Below, piece by piece: positions 16,455-24,968 of a stretch of DNA of 64,000 bases. Each line of letters starts with the position of its first letter. Positions within the stretch are counted from its first letter, which is position 1. Under the pieces are notes generated by a model. It saw only the letters and a program-made list of their open reading frames with translations. It ran no database searches and was not told the origin of the DNA. Source of the stretch: Brasilonema sp. UFV-L1. GTDB lineage: Bacteria > Cyanobacteriota > Cyanobacteriia > Cyanobacteriales > Nostocaceae. A program made the position numbers and the translations under genes. The stretch is taken from assembly GCF_012912105.1 (NCBI RefSeq), contig NZ_QMEA01000003.1, positions 62,001 through 126,000 of the forward strand. The letters are read 5' to 3'.

Positions 16455-17912
16455 TTAAAAAGTATAAACAGAAATTTTCTGGAAGCGTACTTCGGAAAGT
16501 GGCTGATCCTGGTAAGTTGTTAGTAAGCTAATTCGGAATTGACCAGACCATTCACCCCGTTGTCGTAGCGCCTCTACGACTGGAGTTGCTTCCAATACAA
16601 CTGTTGGTTTTGGATGTGTTTCATTAGTGTCATGGCTGCTATGCTCAGAATCTGTTTCATCAGTGTTATGGCTGCCATGCTCGTGAGTCATGTGCTCATC
16701 ATGCCCAGAGTGACCTCCAGCGTGTGAGTGAGCATCAGCTTCCATTGCAAATAATCCTATAGTGCCAACATAGTACTCCTGTTTCGATGCGGAGTCTTCA
16801 TCCGGCAGATTGAGATATACCTCATAATTCACGCCGGGTGGCGTGTCATACTCAATACCCTCGAATACAAGAATAACTCTCTGGTTGACTGCTCTTTCGG
16901 TAGTGCTAAATCCTCTTTGAGCAACGGGAGAGATTGAAAATTCAGCTGTATTTGCGCTCAGCCGAATAACTTCTCCTTCAGGCGTAGCTCCAAGGAACTC
17001 AGGTGGGTTTGAAGGCGGTTGAACAAATGACACTGTACTTTCTGTTAAAGGTCTAGTCCTTGGCTGCTCGTCATAAACATAATTCAACTGCGAACCTGTA
17101 TCTAGGATATCTTTACCTGACATTTCCTGTTGCTGACCATTTTCATCAAAGAAGATAAACTTAGTATCCATCCATGTTGAATTATCGACTGGATTGGAAC
17201 GACCTTGACCTTGGCTCAACCACTGTTCCCATAATCGATCAATATTGCAGTGATGGAGCCAAAAAATTGGGTCACGAGCAGCTAACCTAGGATCACTCAT
17301 CCAACCTGCTCCTCCTATATTCACATGAATAACATCGTGAGGCAGGTTTTCTAGTTGCCCTGTAACACTAGGATTCGCAAACTGTATTGGCTGACGCACC
17401 ACGCCACCACCAAAAGAAGGAGCCAAAGAACCGATATCAGAGAGGAAGTTAGTATACCTCAAAGCAGGTCTATTGTCAACTGAGCTTTCTGGTAATGGTT
17501 CACCTCGATTGCTTCGAGCACTCCGCTGACTCACATACAACGTATTTGAACTATTTGCAGGAATGCGAAACGGCTCTGGTAAAACACGTTGATTTGGCTC
17601 AGAATAATTCCAGTAGGGAAGTGAAAAGCTTGAATCTCCTGATGCAGAGCGCACAATTCGCTCGAAAAAGTAAATATACATTCGATGCCAGGACAAAAAG
17701 AAGAAGCTTCGGTGCTGACACTGATTCCAAAATTGACCAAAGGTAGGATTGCTTTGTGAAGTCCCGTGAATGTTTGCCTGAAATATCCACCCAGTTGGAT
17801 CGTTTAAATTGGCATTGGAACGGGCTTTCATCACTTCTACACCTTTACGATAAGCGGCAATTTCTGAGCCACCATCCTCTAAAATCTTGTAAATATTGCG
17901 ACGAATCGGCAT
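16455..17912 (-). CDS. Tyrosinase-family copper oxidase with His-rich tail
   Basis: 485 residues. CuA ligands are expected at H49 (ANIHG), H67 (NQCQHRSF) and H76 (FLSWHRMY). CuB ligands are at H192 and H196 (NLPHDVIHVNIGG) and H220/H221 (RDPIFWLHHCNIDRLW). This is the type-3 dicopper site of tyrosinase/catechol oxidase, which oxidises phenols to quinones. A C-terminal domain (about 300-485) contains an exceptionally His-rich stretch (about 389-432, such as HSHAGGHSGHDEHMTHEHG) that could bind copper or act as a metal reservoir. No signal peptide or caddie protein is evident. The substrate is unknown. Confidence 0.92.
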   Translation of the reverse strand: MPIRRNIYKILEDGGSEIAAYRKGVEVMKARSNANLNDPTGWIFQANIHGTSQSNPTFGQFWNQCQHRSFFFLSWHRMYIYFFERIVRSASGDSSFSLPYWNYSEPNQRVLPEPFRIPANSSNTLYVSQRSARSNRGEPLPESSVDNRPALRYTNFLSDIGSLAPSFGGGVVRQPIQFANPSVTGQLENLPHDVIHVNIGGAGWMSDPRLAARDPIFWLHHCNIDRLWEQWLSQGQGRSNPVDNSTWMDTKFIFFDENGQQQEMSGKDILDTGSQLNYVYDEQPRTRPLTESTVSFVQPPSNPPEFLGATPEGEVIRLSANTAEFSISPVAQRGFSTTERAVNQRVILVFEGIEYDTPPGVNYEVYLNLPDEDSASKQEYYVGTIGLFAMEADAHSHAGGHSGHDEHMTHEHGSHNTDETDSEHSSHDTNETHPKPTVVLEATPVVEALRQRGEWSGQFRISLLTTYQDQPLSEVRFQKISVYTF

Positions 17913-18115
17913 ATAATACCCTGAGTTTTGTTTGCTAAGTGCAAAATTAGAGATTTTGCACTACTAAAGTAGTACTCAGAGTTAGCTCTTCGTTTTACTT
18001 AAGAGACGAGCTTTCTGTAAAATTTCTTCACGATGTACAATAGACTATCTAATACATGACGATACGATGCATAAGGCACTCCTTTTCCATGCGACGCGTT
18101 GTCCCCTCTAACAAT

Positions 18116-18643
18116 ATGAACTTCTGCCTATTTGTCATTGATATTCAAAACGGGTTCATAGCTCCAAATACAAGTCATGTTATACAACGGGTGAAGTCTT
18201 TATTAGAACAAAATATATTTGAGTATGTGATCTTCACAAAATTTCTAAATACCTTTGAAAGTCCTTATGTAAGATATCTAAATTGGAATAAACTTTTTTC
18301 AGAAACAGAGCAAAAACTTGTTGATGAAATTCAGCCATTTGCAAAAATTATTTTTCATAAATACATATATACTGGTTGCAATGAAGAAACTCTTAGTTTT
18401 CTCAAAAAAAGGGATATTCAAACAGTTTTTATTTGTGGAATTGATACTGAAGGTTGTGTCTTAAAAACTGCTATTGATTTTTTTGAAAACAATATTAATC
18501 CTTATGTTTTGGAGTATTACTCAGCATCAAATGGAGGTGATACTCTTCACCAAGCAGGTATTTTAGTTTTAAGTCAGCTAATAGGAAGAAGTAACATTAT
18601 AACTGAACCCATAGATAAATTTAATATCAGTAACTATTTTTAA
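18116..18643 (+). CDS. Isochorismatase-like cysteine hydrolase
   Basis: 175 residues from the ATG at 18116; the frame opens at 18056 but the extra head (MTIRCIRHSF...) is not family-like. The catalytic triad of the cysteine-hydrolase family is visible: D9 (FVIDIQNGF), K82 (IIFHKYIYTG) and C114 (ICGIDTEGCVLKTAIDFF). The length fits nicotinamidase/isochorismatase relatives. The substrate cannot be assigned; the TEGC core is more like generic hydrolases than a nicotinamidase. It is AT-rich like its neighbours, and stands divergent from the tyrosinase gene, suggesting an accessory locus. Confidence 0.85.
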   Translation: MNFCLFVIDIQNGFIAPNTSHVIQRVKSLLEQNIFEYVIFTKFLNTFESPYVRYLNWNKLFSETEQKLVDEIQPFAKIIFHKYIYTGCNEETLSFLKKRDIQTVFICGIDTEGCVLKTAIDFFENNINPYVLEYYSASNGGDTLHQAGILVLSQLIGRSNIITEPIDKFNISNYF

Positions 18644-18659
18644 CTAGAGTTTACTCAGA

Positions 18660-18768
18660 TCTTGCACCTGATTGAAAAACCAGGTTTCTTGAGAAGACCT
18701 ACTCGTAGAAACCTTAATTTCTGGTTCAGAAACCCGGTTTTTTGGATCTTGTTGAGAATGGTGCAAGA
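18660..18768. repeat. 109-bp palindromic element, copy 1
   Basis: Bounded by TCTTGCACC (18660-18668) and its reverse complement GGTGCAAGA (18760-18768). The interior holds AGAAACCCGGTTTTTT-type palindromes widespread in Nostocales. Followed by a 21-bp linker and a second, diverged copy. Confidence 0.75.
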
Positions 18769-18789
18769 TATCAATTACCTTTACTTATA

Positions 18790-18898
18790 TCTTGCACCAA
18801 GGTCAAACCTGTGGTTTCTTGAGAATGACAACACTTTAAAACCTTAATTTTCCGTTTAGAAACCCGGTTTTTTAGGTCTTGTTGAGAATGGTGCAAGA
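18790..18898. repeat. 109-bp palindromic element, copy 2
   Basis: Same length and same terminal 9-mers as copy 1 (TCTTGCACC at 18790-18798, GGTGCAAGA at 18890-18898), exactly 130 bp downstream. Linkers after both copies begin TATCAATTACCTTTAC. Interior sequences have diverged, more so in the left half. Confidence 0.75.
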
Positions 18899-18959
18899 TA
18901 TCAATTACCTTTACCTCTCACGGATGAATGTAGTCTGGGAAGGTTGATTAAAAGAAAAC

Positions 18960-19778
18960 TTAGTTTGAGATAGAATCTATCGATATACCCGCTAAGAGTA
19001 ATTCTTCTTTGAGTTCTTGTAGCGTTCTATTTAAATTATGTTCTACTTCTTCTTTAGAATTACCAGTACCAGAAATAATAACTCTTAACTTAACATCGGA
19101 ACCAAAAATCTTAGGTCTTGATTTTATGTAAGTTTTATCCTGATGGTTTTCAAAAACTTTCTTGATAATAGGAGCTAAAATTGATTCGTCATTACAATTA
19201 ACAATGACAATTATTTCAATAAATACACTGTTACCAAATATAGTTTTGAGGATTGGCTGCAAAGGCTCTTCAAAAATTTTCTTTAATTCTGTAGGTACAC
19301 CAGGTAGACAAATTATCGTGGAGTTTTGTACTTTCAAAATCACTGCTGGTGCGGCTCCAACAGGATTTTCGATAGGAGTGGCATCTCTAGGTAGAATACC
19401 CATCTTTTTTCTAGCTGGTGTCATTTCAGAGCTATCAACATATCCTTGACTTGCAAAGTATTCGTATCTTGTTTTTACAAAAGATATAGCTTCAGCGTTC
19501 AGTTCTAAAGAGTGATTTGTCGCCTGAGCAACAGCTTCAAGCGTCATATCATCTATCGTAGGTCCCAAACCTCCTATTGTAATAATCAAGTCTATCTTTT
19601 GCTCTATTGCTGACTCAATTTCTTTGGCGATCGCATTCAAGTTGTCTCGAACTAACACTGCACGTTTCACCAATCCACCCATACCTGTCATTCTCTTAGA
19701 AATCCAGTTAGTGTTCGTATCAAGAACATCTCCAATTAAAACTTCATTACCGATTGTTATTATTTCAATTTGGGTCAT
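18960..19778 (-). CDS. CinA N-terminal-like (MoCF/molybdopterin-binding fold) protein
   Basis: 272 residues. MTQIEIITIGNEVLIGDVLD at the start and TIGGLGPTIDDMTLEAVAQA near 70-90 are signatures of the MoCF_biosynth/CinA family, as is CLPGVPTELKKIFEE near 155-170. The family in CinA acts as an ADP-ribose pyrophosphatase domain or, in MoaB/MogA, in molybdopterin adenylation. The C-terminal nicotinamide-nucleotide amidase domain of full CinA is absent, so this is a single-domain version. It stands alone. It lies near a NADAR gene (20.2 kb), another ADP-ribose/NAD-associated fold, but the two are 390 bp apart and a link is speculative. Confidence 0.82.
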   Translation of the reverse strand: MTQIEIITIGNEVLIGDVLDTNTNWISKRMTGMGGLVKRAVLVRDNLNAIAKEIESAIEQKIDLIITIGGLGPTIDDMTLEAVAQATNHSLELNAEAISFVKTRYEYFASQGYVDSSEMTPARKKMGILPRDATPIENPVGAAPAVILKVQNSTIICLPGVPTELKKIFEEPLQPILKTIFGNSVFIEIIVIVNCNDESILAPIIKKVFENHQDKTYIKSRPKIFGSDVKLRVIISGTGNSKEEVEHNLNRTLQELKEELLLAGISIDSISN

Positions 19779-20167
19779 AAAAATTTATTTTTACTGGCTC
19801 AAAACTTACCATCAACAATTTTATCAATCGGTGAGTGGTTAAGATTATAGAGTATTTGTCTATAAGTAACAAAACTTAGAATTTTGGTAGTTTCTGCCGT
19901 GAAGTGAACATTAGTAAAAACAATCAGGTCAGCATTCGTACTGCTACCTTGCTGTGAAAGTCCTAAAGAGTCCCCAATGTGATCGGCACTTTTGATAGTA
20001 GTGCGCCAAGATAACCACGTTTAACTCATGTTTTAAGGTCTAAATTGCCTCAAAAAGATCATGGGGCAGATTGTTTACTTTGTTGTGATTAAAACAGGTG
20101 TTGTAGTTGTAAACTTGTAAACTATAGTTGAAAGCGTTTCTTTGTCATGTCAGCTTCGTCGTTAGGA
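19779..20167. other. Gene-free gap
   Basis: About 390 bp between two minus-strand genes. No coding frame, tRNA or strong hairpin is visible. Confidence 0.4.
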
Positions 20168-20692
20168 TTAACTAGAATGACGAAGTATAGTTCGGACTTC
20201 CATCAAAATCTGCCCTAATCGATTTTTACCACTACCATCTTCTCCGCAACCCCAGTAGTAGTCATGCGATGTAGTTTCTATCAGTAGTTGATGACCAGTC
20301 GAGAGCAGAATATCTCGAATATCTGCATGGTTTTGGAATTTTGCTAAAACTGCTTTTTTCATGACCTCATCTTTGACTTGTCTCCAGTCTAGACGGAGGG
20401 GGAGGGAGCGATCGCCACCAATGTTTGCTGCTTCTAAAGGGGTTTTCGCCTGCAGCACTTTTTCAAAATAAGGTGTGCCTACAAACTTCTGTGCTTGAAA
20501 ATAGTGTTCGCTGGTTTTCCAATACAAGTTATCCAATATAAAATCATGTGGCGAGAAATTACAAAAGCAACCGTAGGGAATTTCATGAGCGAAACAAAAA
20601 TAGATCGTTTTTTCAGGGAAATGCACAAACTTGACTTTCGATTCCTCAGTAAGATGTTCTAAATTTGGAAGCTGGAATTTGTCTTTCATCAC
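20168..20692 (-). CDS. NADAR-family (YbiA-like) protein
   Basis: 174 residues. The family core is clear: PYGCFCNFSPHDF, a WKTSEHYFQAQKF block near 60-75, AANIGGDRSLPLRLDW near 92-107, and YYWGCGEDGSGKNRLGQIL near the C-terminus. In YbiA and plant homologues this fold is an N-glycosidase acting on early riboflavin intermediates; other members act on ADP-ribose adducts. The Glu in TSEHYFQ and the WGCG...GKNRLG motif are the likely active-site parts. It stands alone, so its substrate cannot be told from context. Confidence 0.9.
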   Translation of the reverse strand: MMKDKFQLPNLEHLTEESKVKFVHFPEKTIYFCFAHEIPYGCFCNFSPHDFILDNLYWKTSEHYFQAQKFVGTPYFEKVLQAKTPLEAANIGGDRSLPLRLDWRQVKDEVMKKAVLAKFQNHADIRDILLSTGHQLLIETTSHDYYWGCGEDGSGKNRLGQILMEVRTILRHSS

Positions 20693-20972
20693 TTTTCTTT
20701 ATATTTCACATAATTTGGAATGCTTGAAAACTATCGATGTTTATGAATAGATTTCATAGATCCCTGGTTATTTTCTCAGTCTTAGAGCGAAAATGCAAGT
20801 CTGGTTAACACAGTTCAAATTCTAACAAAAAAGCAAATTACTTATTTGCGACCTACCGATTAATCATTTTCAATTGGCAATGATGTCCACCACCAAGTCT
20901 CGTTCTCAAAAGCTTTGCGACAGCCCTGTACTAAAGTATGAACTTGCCACTCTTACAAGGTTTGAGGATAAT
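20693..20972. other. Gene-free spacer before IS-derived palindromes
   Basis: No coding frame or strong hairpin supported in this spacer. Confidence 0.3.
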
Positions 20973-21097
20973 GTGAACTACCTACACCGACCTGGCAATA
21001 TAGTGTAGGTAGTTCACGGGACAATGCGTCGGATGCACTCTTTTTGTCCGGCTATTCATCCCACATCCGATCTGAAAGGCCCGTGTGGGATGAATAG
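20973..21097 (+). mobile_element. Short non-autonomous derivative of the IS605-type element
   Basis: Two perfect hairpins: 15-bp arms at 20973-20987/21003-21017 and 13-bp arms at 21052-21064/21085-21097. Three blocks match the nearly complete element at 38.65-40.54 kb in the same order and orientation: TGAACTACC (20974-20982 versus 38653-38661), GGGACAATGCG (21018-21028 versus 40191-40201), and a 20-nt block starting at 21041 that matches 40496-40515 with one mismatch. It looks like both ends of such an element with tnpB and the accessory gene deleted. Confidence 0.65.
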
Positions 21098-21251
21098 GCT
21101 TTTAAGCTAAATACTGGTTGAATGATATGACTTAGTATAAAGTACTGAAAAATAATTAAAAAAAACTTGACAGAGTGATATTCTATAACACTATCGCAAT
21201 CTTAAATTTTTCCTAATAAAATACGACAAGAGATAAAGTATTAATAATGAT

Positions 21252-22247
21252 ATGACCGATCAGCTTGAAATCACTAAAGCGCAGTCCCATAGCAAAGCAA
21301 CAGGAGCAATAATTGCTATTTTTGTTGCTATATTGATTTTTGGCATGATGCCCATCTTAATTCGATGGAGCGAAAATGAAATCAGCCCTAATGCCACGAT
21401 GTTCAATCGTTGTTGGATAGCCGCTGTTATTTTTGGACTATGGCAAGAGTTTTCGCTTGTGCGTCAGCGTTTGTTGGGAGAGCAAACTATCATCAAGCAG
21501 TCATTCGACAACAAACAAATCCTGCTACTGTTGGTAACAGCAGTGTTTTTCTGCGCCACTCAGATTCTCTGGGCTTGGTCTTTAACTCAGACTAGTATTG
21601 CGAACTCAGCACTGATACATAGTTTGACTCCATTCTTCACTGCACTGGGAGGATACTTACTCTTCAATCAACGCTTTGATTATAAGTTCCTGATTGGTCT
21701 TGCTATCGCAACTGTAGGAACAATTGTCCTTGGGTTAGATGACTTACAAGTTACCTCTGTTAAACTTCAAGGTGACTTACTTGCTTTGTTGTCAGCACTA
21801 TTCTGGGGTGCCTATCTTCTGGCAATTGAAAAACTTCGGACACAGTTAACAGTAACAACTATCCTGACTTGGGTTTGTAGGATTAATACGCTTTTGTTTG
21901 TGCTGATTCTATTCATCAGCAACGATGAATGGTTTCCCCACTCTTGGGAGGGGTGGCTGAATGTTATTGCTCTAGCTCTAACTCTTATTTTCGCTAATGG
22001 ACTGCTTGCATACAGCCTCAAATACTTATCTTCTAGCCTTGTAGCAATGATTAATCTTTTAGATCCGGTTGTGACTGCTTTTTTAGCTTGGATAATCTTT
22101 GCAGAGGCATTGGGTTGGTTGAACTTGGTGGCTTTTGCCATCATTATGCTGGGTATTTACCTTGCTTTAACTGGTGAGGGAGGAATTGAAGACCAAACCA
22201 AGGACTTACAACAACCGTCTCCAAAATCAACCAATCAAGCGTTTTAG
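21252..22247 (+). CDS. EamA/DMT-superfamily transporter
   Basis: 331 residues with ten predicted membrane helices arranged as two EamA repeats (about 18-156 and 170-308). Typical landmarks are MMPILIRWSENEISPNATMFNRCW in the first helices (positions about 32-55), TVGTIVLGLDD at the end of repeat one, and a second repeat opening LLALLSALFWGAYLLAIEKL. Members export metabolites or amino acids; the substrate is unknown. It is preceded by the IS-derived palindromes and followed by a convergent exported-protein gene after 23 bp. Confidence 0.88.
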   Translation: MTDQLEITKAQSHSKATGAIIAIFVAILIFGMMPILIRWSENEISPNATMFNRCWIAAVIFGLWQEFSLVRQRLLGEQTIIKQSFDNKQILLLLVTAVFFCATQILWAWSLTQTSIANSALIHSLTPFFTALGGYLLFNQRFDYKFLIGLAIATVGTIVLGLDDLQVTSVKLQGDLLALLSALFWGAYLLAIEKLRTQLTVTTILTWVCRINTLLFVLILFISNDEWFPHSWEGWLNVIALALTLIFANGLLAYSLKYLSSSLVAMINLLDPVVTAFLAWIIFAEALGWLNLVAFAIIMLGIYLALTGEGGIEDQTKDLQQPSPKSTNQAF

Positions 22248-22270
22248 GTAAACTTGGGCATTCATGGTCT

Positions 22271-22768
22271 CTACTTAACTTCTGTAATTCGTAGGGTATA
22301 GGGAAAATACTTGTCTTTCTTGTACGAACCAATCCATACATCGTATATTCCTGGTAGCCATTCTCCAATCATACCAGGATTCTTGCCATCAAAATCGTCA
22401 TTACACCAGCTACCTCCAGGACCTCTAACAATGAGGGTAGTGTCTTCAGGACTTTCCACTTCTAATTTTAGGAAGTCAAACTTACTTGTTAACTCAATTG
22501 TATGGTCTGGTTCTTCATCGAAATATCCAGTACAGGTACCTGTGGGAGTTTCTTTTTTACCAGCAATTTCCCTCGCCCGTACGGAACCACCACTCATACC
22601 ACGAACGGTATAGGGATTTGGGGAAAACTTTTGACCGATTGTGACATCTCCAAAAATTTCTGGAGGTGTTTCTTCTGCATGACACGTTGCATTGATTGCT
22701 GACGCGATTACCAGCGCAGCTATCATCAAAGATAATCTTATCTCTCGATATATCTCTTTTGTCAGCAT
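22271..22768 (-). CDS. Small exported protein, PPC-like beta domain
   Basis: 165 residues with an N-terminal signal peptide (hydrophobic about 12-30, cleavage near ATCHAEE). The mature part is beta-rich, with FLKLEVESPEDTTLIVRGPG followed by WCNDDFDGKNPGMIGEWLPG and GIYDVWIGSY. This resembles the C-terminal prepeptidase (PPC)-type jelly-roll seen in secreted cyanobacterial proteins. The three Cys (one in the signal region) leave a possible disulfide. Function unknown. Confidence 0.75.
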   Translation of the reverse strand: MLTKEIYREIRLSLMIAALVIASAINATCHAEETPPEIFGDVTIGQKFSPNPYTVRGMSGGSVRAREIAGKKETPTGTCTGYFDEEPDHTIELTSKFDFLKLEVESPEDTTLIVRGPGGSWCNDDFDGKNPGMIGEWLPGIYDVWIGSYKKDKYFPYTLRITEVK

Positions 22769-22896
22769 TCCAATAACATACTTTTTTAAGTATTTTTAGA
22801 GACATGGATACCACACTAGAGGTTCCCAATGTGAAGGTCTTCGACTAGTTTTTTTACTTTTTCCACATCTTCCGCATCAAACTAAATTGCACCTTG

Positions 22897-22961
22897 TTGA
22901 CACTCCCACGACTGCCAAACTTTCGCTACGCTCAGTTTGACAAAAAGCCGTGGGATTCTTG
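22897..22961 (-). mobile_element. IS605-type right-end hairpin remnant
   Basis: Read on the minus strand it starts CAAGAATCCCACGGC and ends GTCGTGGGAGTGTCAA, the classical CAAGAATCCCC...GGGGAGTGTCAA right-end hairpin of cyanobacterial IS200/IS605 elements (compare 35230-35265). Here the loop has acquired a second small palindrome (GCCAAACT...AGTTTGAC). No transposase gene remains beside it. Confidence 0.6.
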
Positions 22962-23109
22962 CTTCGCAGGGATTCCAATGAATTTACCCAAGATTGAGCA
23001 GCAATGGGTAGCTTTGTCCAGAGATTAAGTTACAGTTTCAAGCCCTGTTCACTCGTTGTGTTCCTTGCTCACAAAAAGTATATTTCTTGAGAGTGGTTGA
23101 TAATGGTTG

Positions 23110-24552
23110 CTAACTCGCTTGTTTTACCGCTTGAATCAAGCGCGGTTTGTCTAAACCAATTTGATTCAAGAGTAACCACGATTGAATCAGATCAGGACCA
23201 TGCAAATCTCCTGTTAAGCCAGCTCGAAGTGCTTTCATGACCAAGCCTTTCTTGACGTTTTGTTCTTTAACCACGTGCTTGATAATTTCTTGAGCGCTAG
23301 CTTCAGTGAGTTGGTGATTCTCCAAAGCAGCGATAATACTCTTGAGAGTAGCAGCAGAACCTTCTTGTTTTAATTGAGCACGTGCTTCGTCACTAAACTC
23401 AACTGTTTCTGTAAAAAACAGTTTGCTCATAGGAACTGCATCAACAAGGCGAGTCAAACTCGGACCAATTAAAGCGACAAGTTGCTCTAACCAAGAGCGA
23501 TCGCGTCCTGCTATCAGTTGATATCCAGCTTCTTCCCAAACGGGAATGAGTAAATCTGTCAGCTTATCCACTGGCATATTGTGAATATACTGACTGTTGA
23601 TCCAATCTAACTTTGCCCAGTCAAATTTTGCCCCAGCTTTGTTAACACGTTCAAAGCCAAATTGCTTGGCTGCTTCTTCTAGAGTGAAAATTTCTTGAGT
23701 TGAGTCTGGAGCTGACCAACCCAGCAATGTCATATAATTTGCCAAACCTTCAGGAGTAAAGCCCATTTGCTTAAAGTCAAAAATGGATGTAACTCCATCT
23801 CGCTTGGAAAGCTTGCGTCCTTCCTGATTCAAAATCAAGGGCGTATGGGCAAACTCTGGTACTTTTGCGCCAAAAGCTTCATATAACAAAATTTGTTTAG
23901 CAGTATTGGCAATGTGGTCTTCTCCCCTAATGACATGAGTGATTTGCATATCCATGTCATCCACCACAACAGCAAAATTGTATAGTGGCAAACCAATACC
24001 ATCTGCTGCGGCGCGAGCAATAACCATATCACCGCCTAAATCGCTACCTCGCCAAACCATCTTTCCCCGTACCAGGTCATTCCAAACAATTTCTCGGTCG
24101 TCATCAATTTTGAAACGAATCACAAAGCTACGTCCTTGGGCTTTGTATGCGGCTTCTTGTTCTGGTGTCAGGTTGCGGTGACGGTTATCATAACGAGGAG
24201 CTTCATTTCTGGCTTTTTGAGCTTCACGCAGTGCTTCTAATTCCTCGGCTGTGGTGTAGCAGCGATATGCAAGTCCTTTATCAAAAAGGGTTTGAACCGC
24301 TTGTTTATAAATTTCCAGACGCTTTGTTTGGAAAAATGGTCCCTCATCCCATGTCAATCCCAGCCAACGCAATCCTTGGAGAATATTTTCGGTGTATTCA
24401 GGACGCGATCGCTCGCTATCTGTGTCTTCAATGCGCAGAATAAACTGACCGCCGTGGTGGCGAGCAAACAACCAGTTAAATACACCTGTCCTAGCGGTTC
24501 CAATATGTAGATTTCCAGTTGGACTGGGGGCAAGACGGACTCTAACAGTCAC
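23110..24552 (-). CDS. gltX: Glutamyl-tRNA synthetase
   Basis: 480 residues, class I aminoacyl-tRNA synthetase of the usual bacterial length. The HIGH-type motif is in [18 protein letters not shown] (about 5-22), and the KMSKS-type motif is KLSKRDG near residue 253. [14 protein letters not shown] and [17 protein letters not shown] are the expected core. It charges tRNA-Glu for translation and for tetrapyrrole synthesis through glutamyl-tRNA, important in a photosynthetic cell. It reads off the minus strand, with a tRNA-Asp gene 128 bp upstream on the same strand. Confidence 0.98.
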   Translation of the reverse strand: MTVRVRLAPSPTGNLHIGTARTGVFNWLFARHHGGQFILRIEDTDSERSRPEYTENILQGLRWLGLTWDEGPFFQTKRLEIYKQAVQTLFDKGLAYRCYTTAEELEALREAQKARNEAPRYDNRHRNLTPEQEAAYKAQGRSFVIRFKIDDDREIVWNDLVRGKMVWRGSDLGGDMVIARAAADGIGLPLYNFAVVVDDMDMQITHVIRGEDHIANTAKQILLYEAFGAKVPEFAHTPLILNQEGRKLSKRDGVTSIFDFKQMGFTPEGLANYMTLLGWSAPDSTQEIFTLEEAAKQFGFERVNKAGAKFDWAKLDWINSQYIHNMPVDKLTDLLIPVWEEAGYQLIAGRDRSWLEQLVALIGPSLTRLVDAVPMSKLFFTETVEFSDEARAQLKQEGSAATLKSIIAALENHQLTEASAQEIIKHVVKEQNVKKGLVMKALRAGLTGDLHGPDLIQSWLLLNQIGLDKPRLIQAVKQAS

Positions 24553-24680
24553 AATGTTTTCTCTCTTCTATGTTTTGCAAACGACAATTTATGTAGCTTA
24601 TATTAAGCTTTAAGCAATGAGTGCTGAGTTCTGAATAACTTACGACTCTCTACTCAGAACTCAGCACTCATAACTTTTAA

Positions 24681-24754
24681 CGGGACTGACGGGGCTCGAA
24701 CCCGCAACTTCCGCCGTGACAGGGCGGTGCTCTAACCAATTGAACTACAGTCCC
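24681..24754 (-). tRNA. trnD: tRNA-Asp (GTC)
   Basis: Minus strand: the 7-bp acceptor GGGACTG pairs with CAGTCCC, followed by discriminator G. D-arm, an anticodon loop reading CTGTCAC (anticodon GTC) and a T-loop GGTTCGAGCC are all present. The 3' CCA is not encoded, usual for cyanobacteria. Length 74 nt with the discriminator. Confidence 0.97.
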
Positions 24755-24968
24755 TTAATTTTTCACTTTCCCTATTATGCTTCTTCTCCTAAAATTTGTC
24801 AAGCTTTTTTTCATAAGTCATTCGTCATGAGTCACGAACTAGGAGTGTACGGGTGTAGAGGTGTAGGGTACGGGGGATTTTATCTCCTCAGCTAGGAGCT
24901 CACAAGGGAAGAAAAAAGGATAATGGTTTTTTATTGCTTCTGGTATACGCAGTTCATGATGGCTATTA

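Noticed and set aside
18660-18898. Tandem repeats as a CRISPR array
   Set aside because: Units are 109 bp, only two copies, with a shared linker and palindromic ends; no 24-40 bp repeats with unique spacers and no cas genes.
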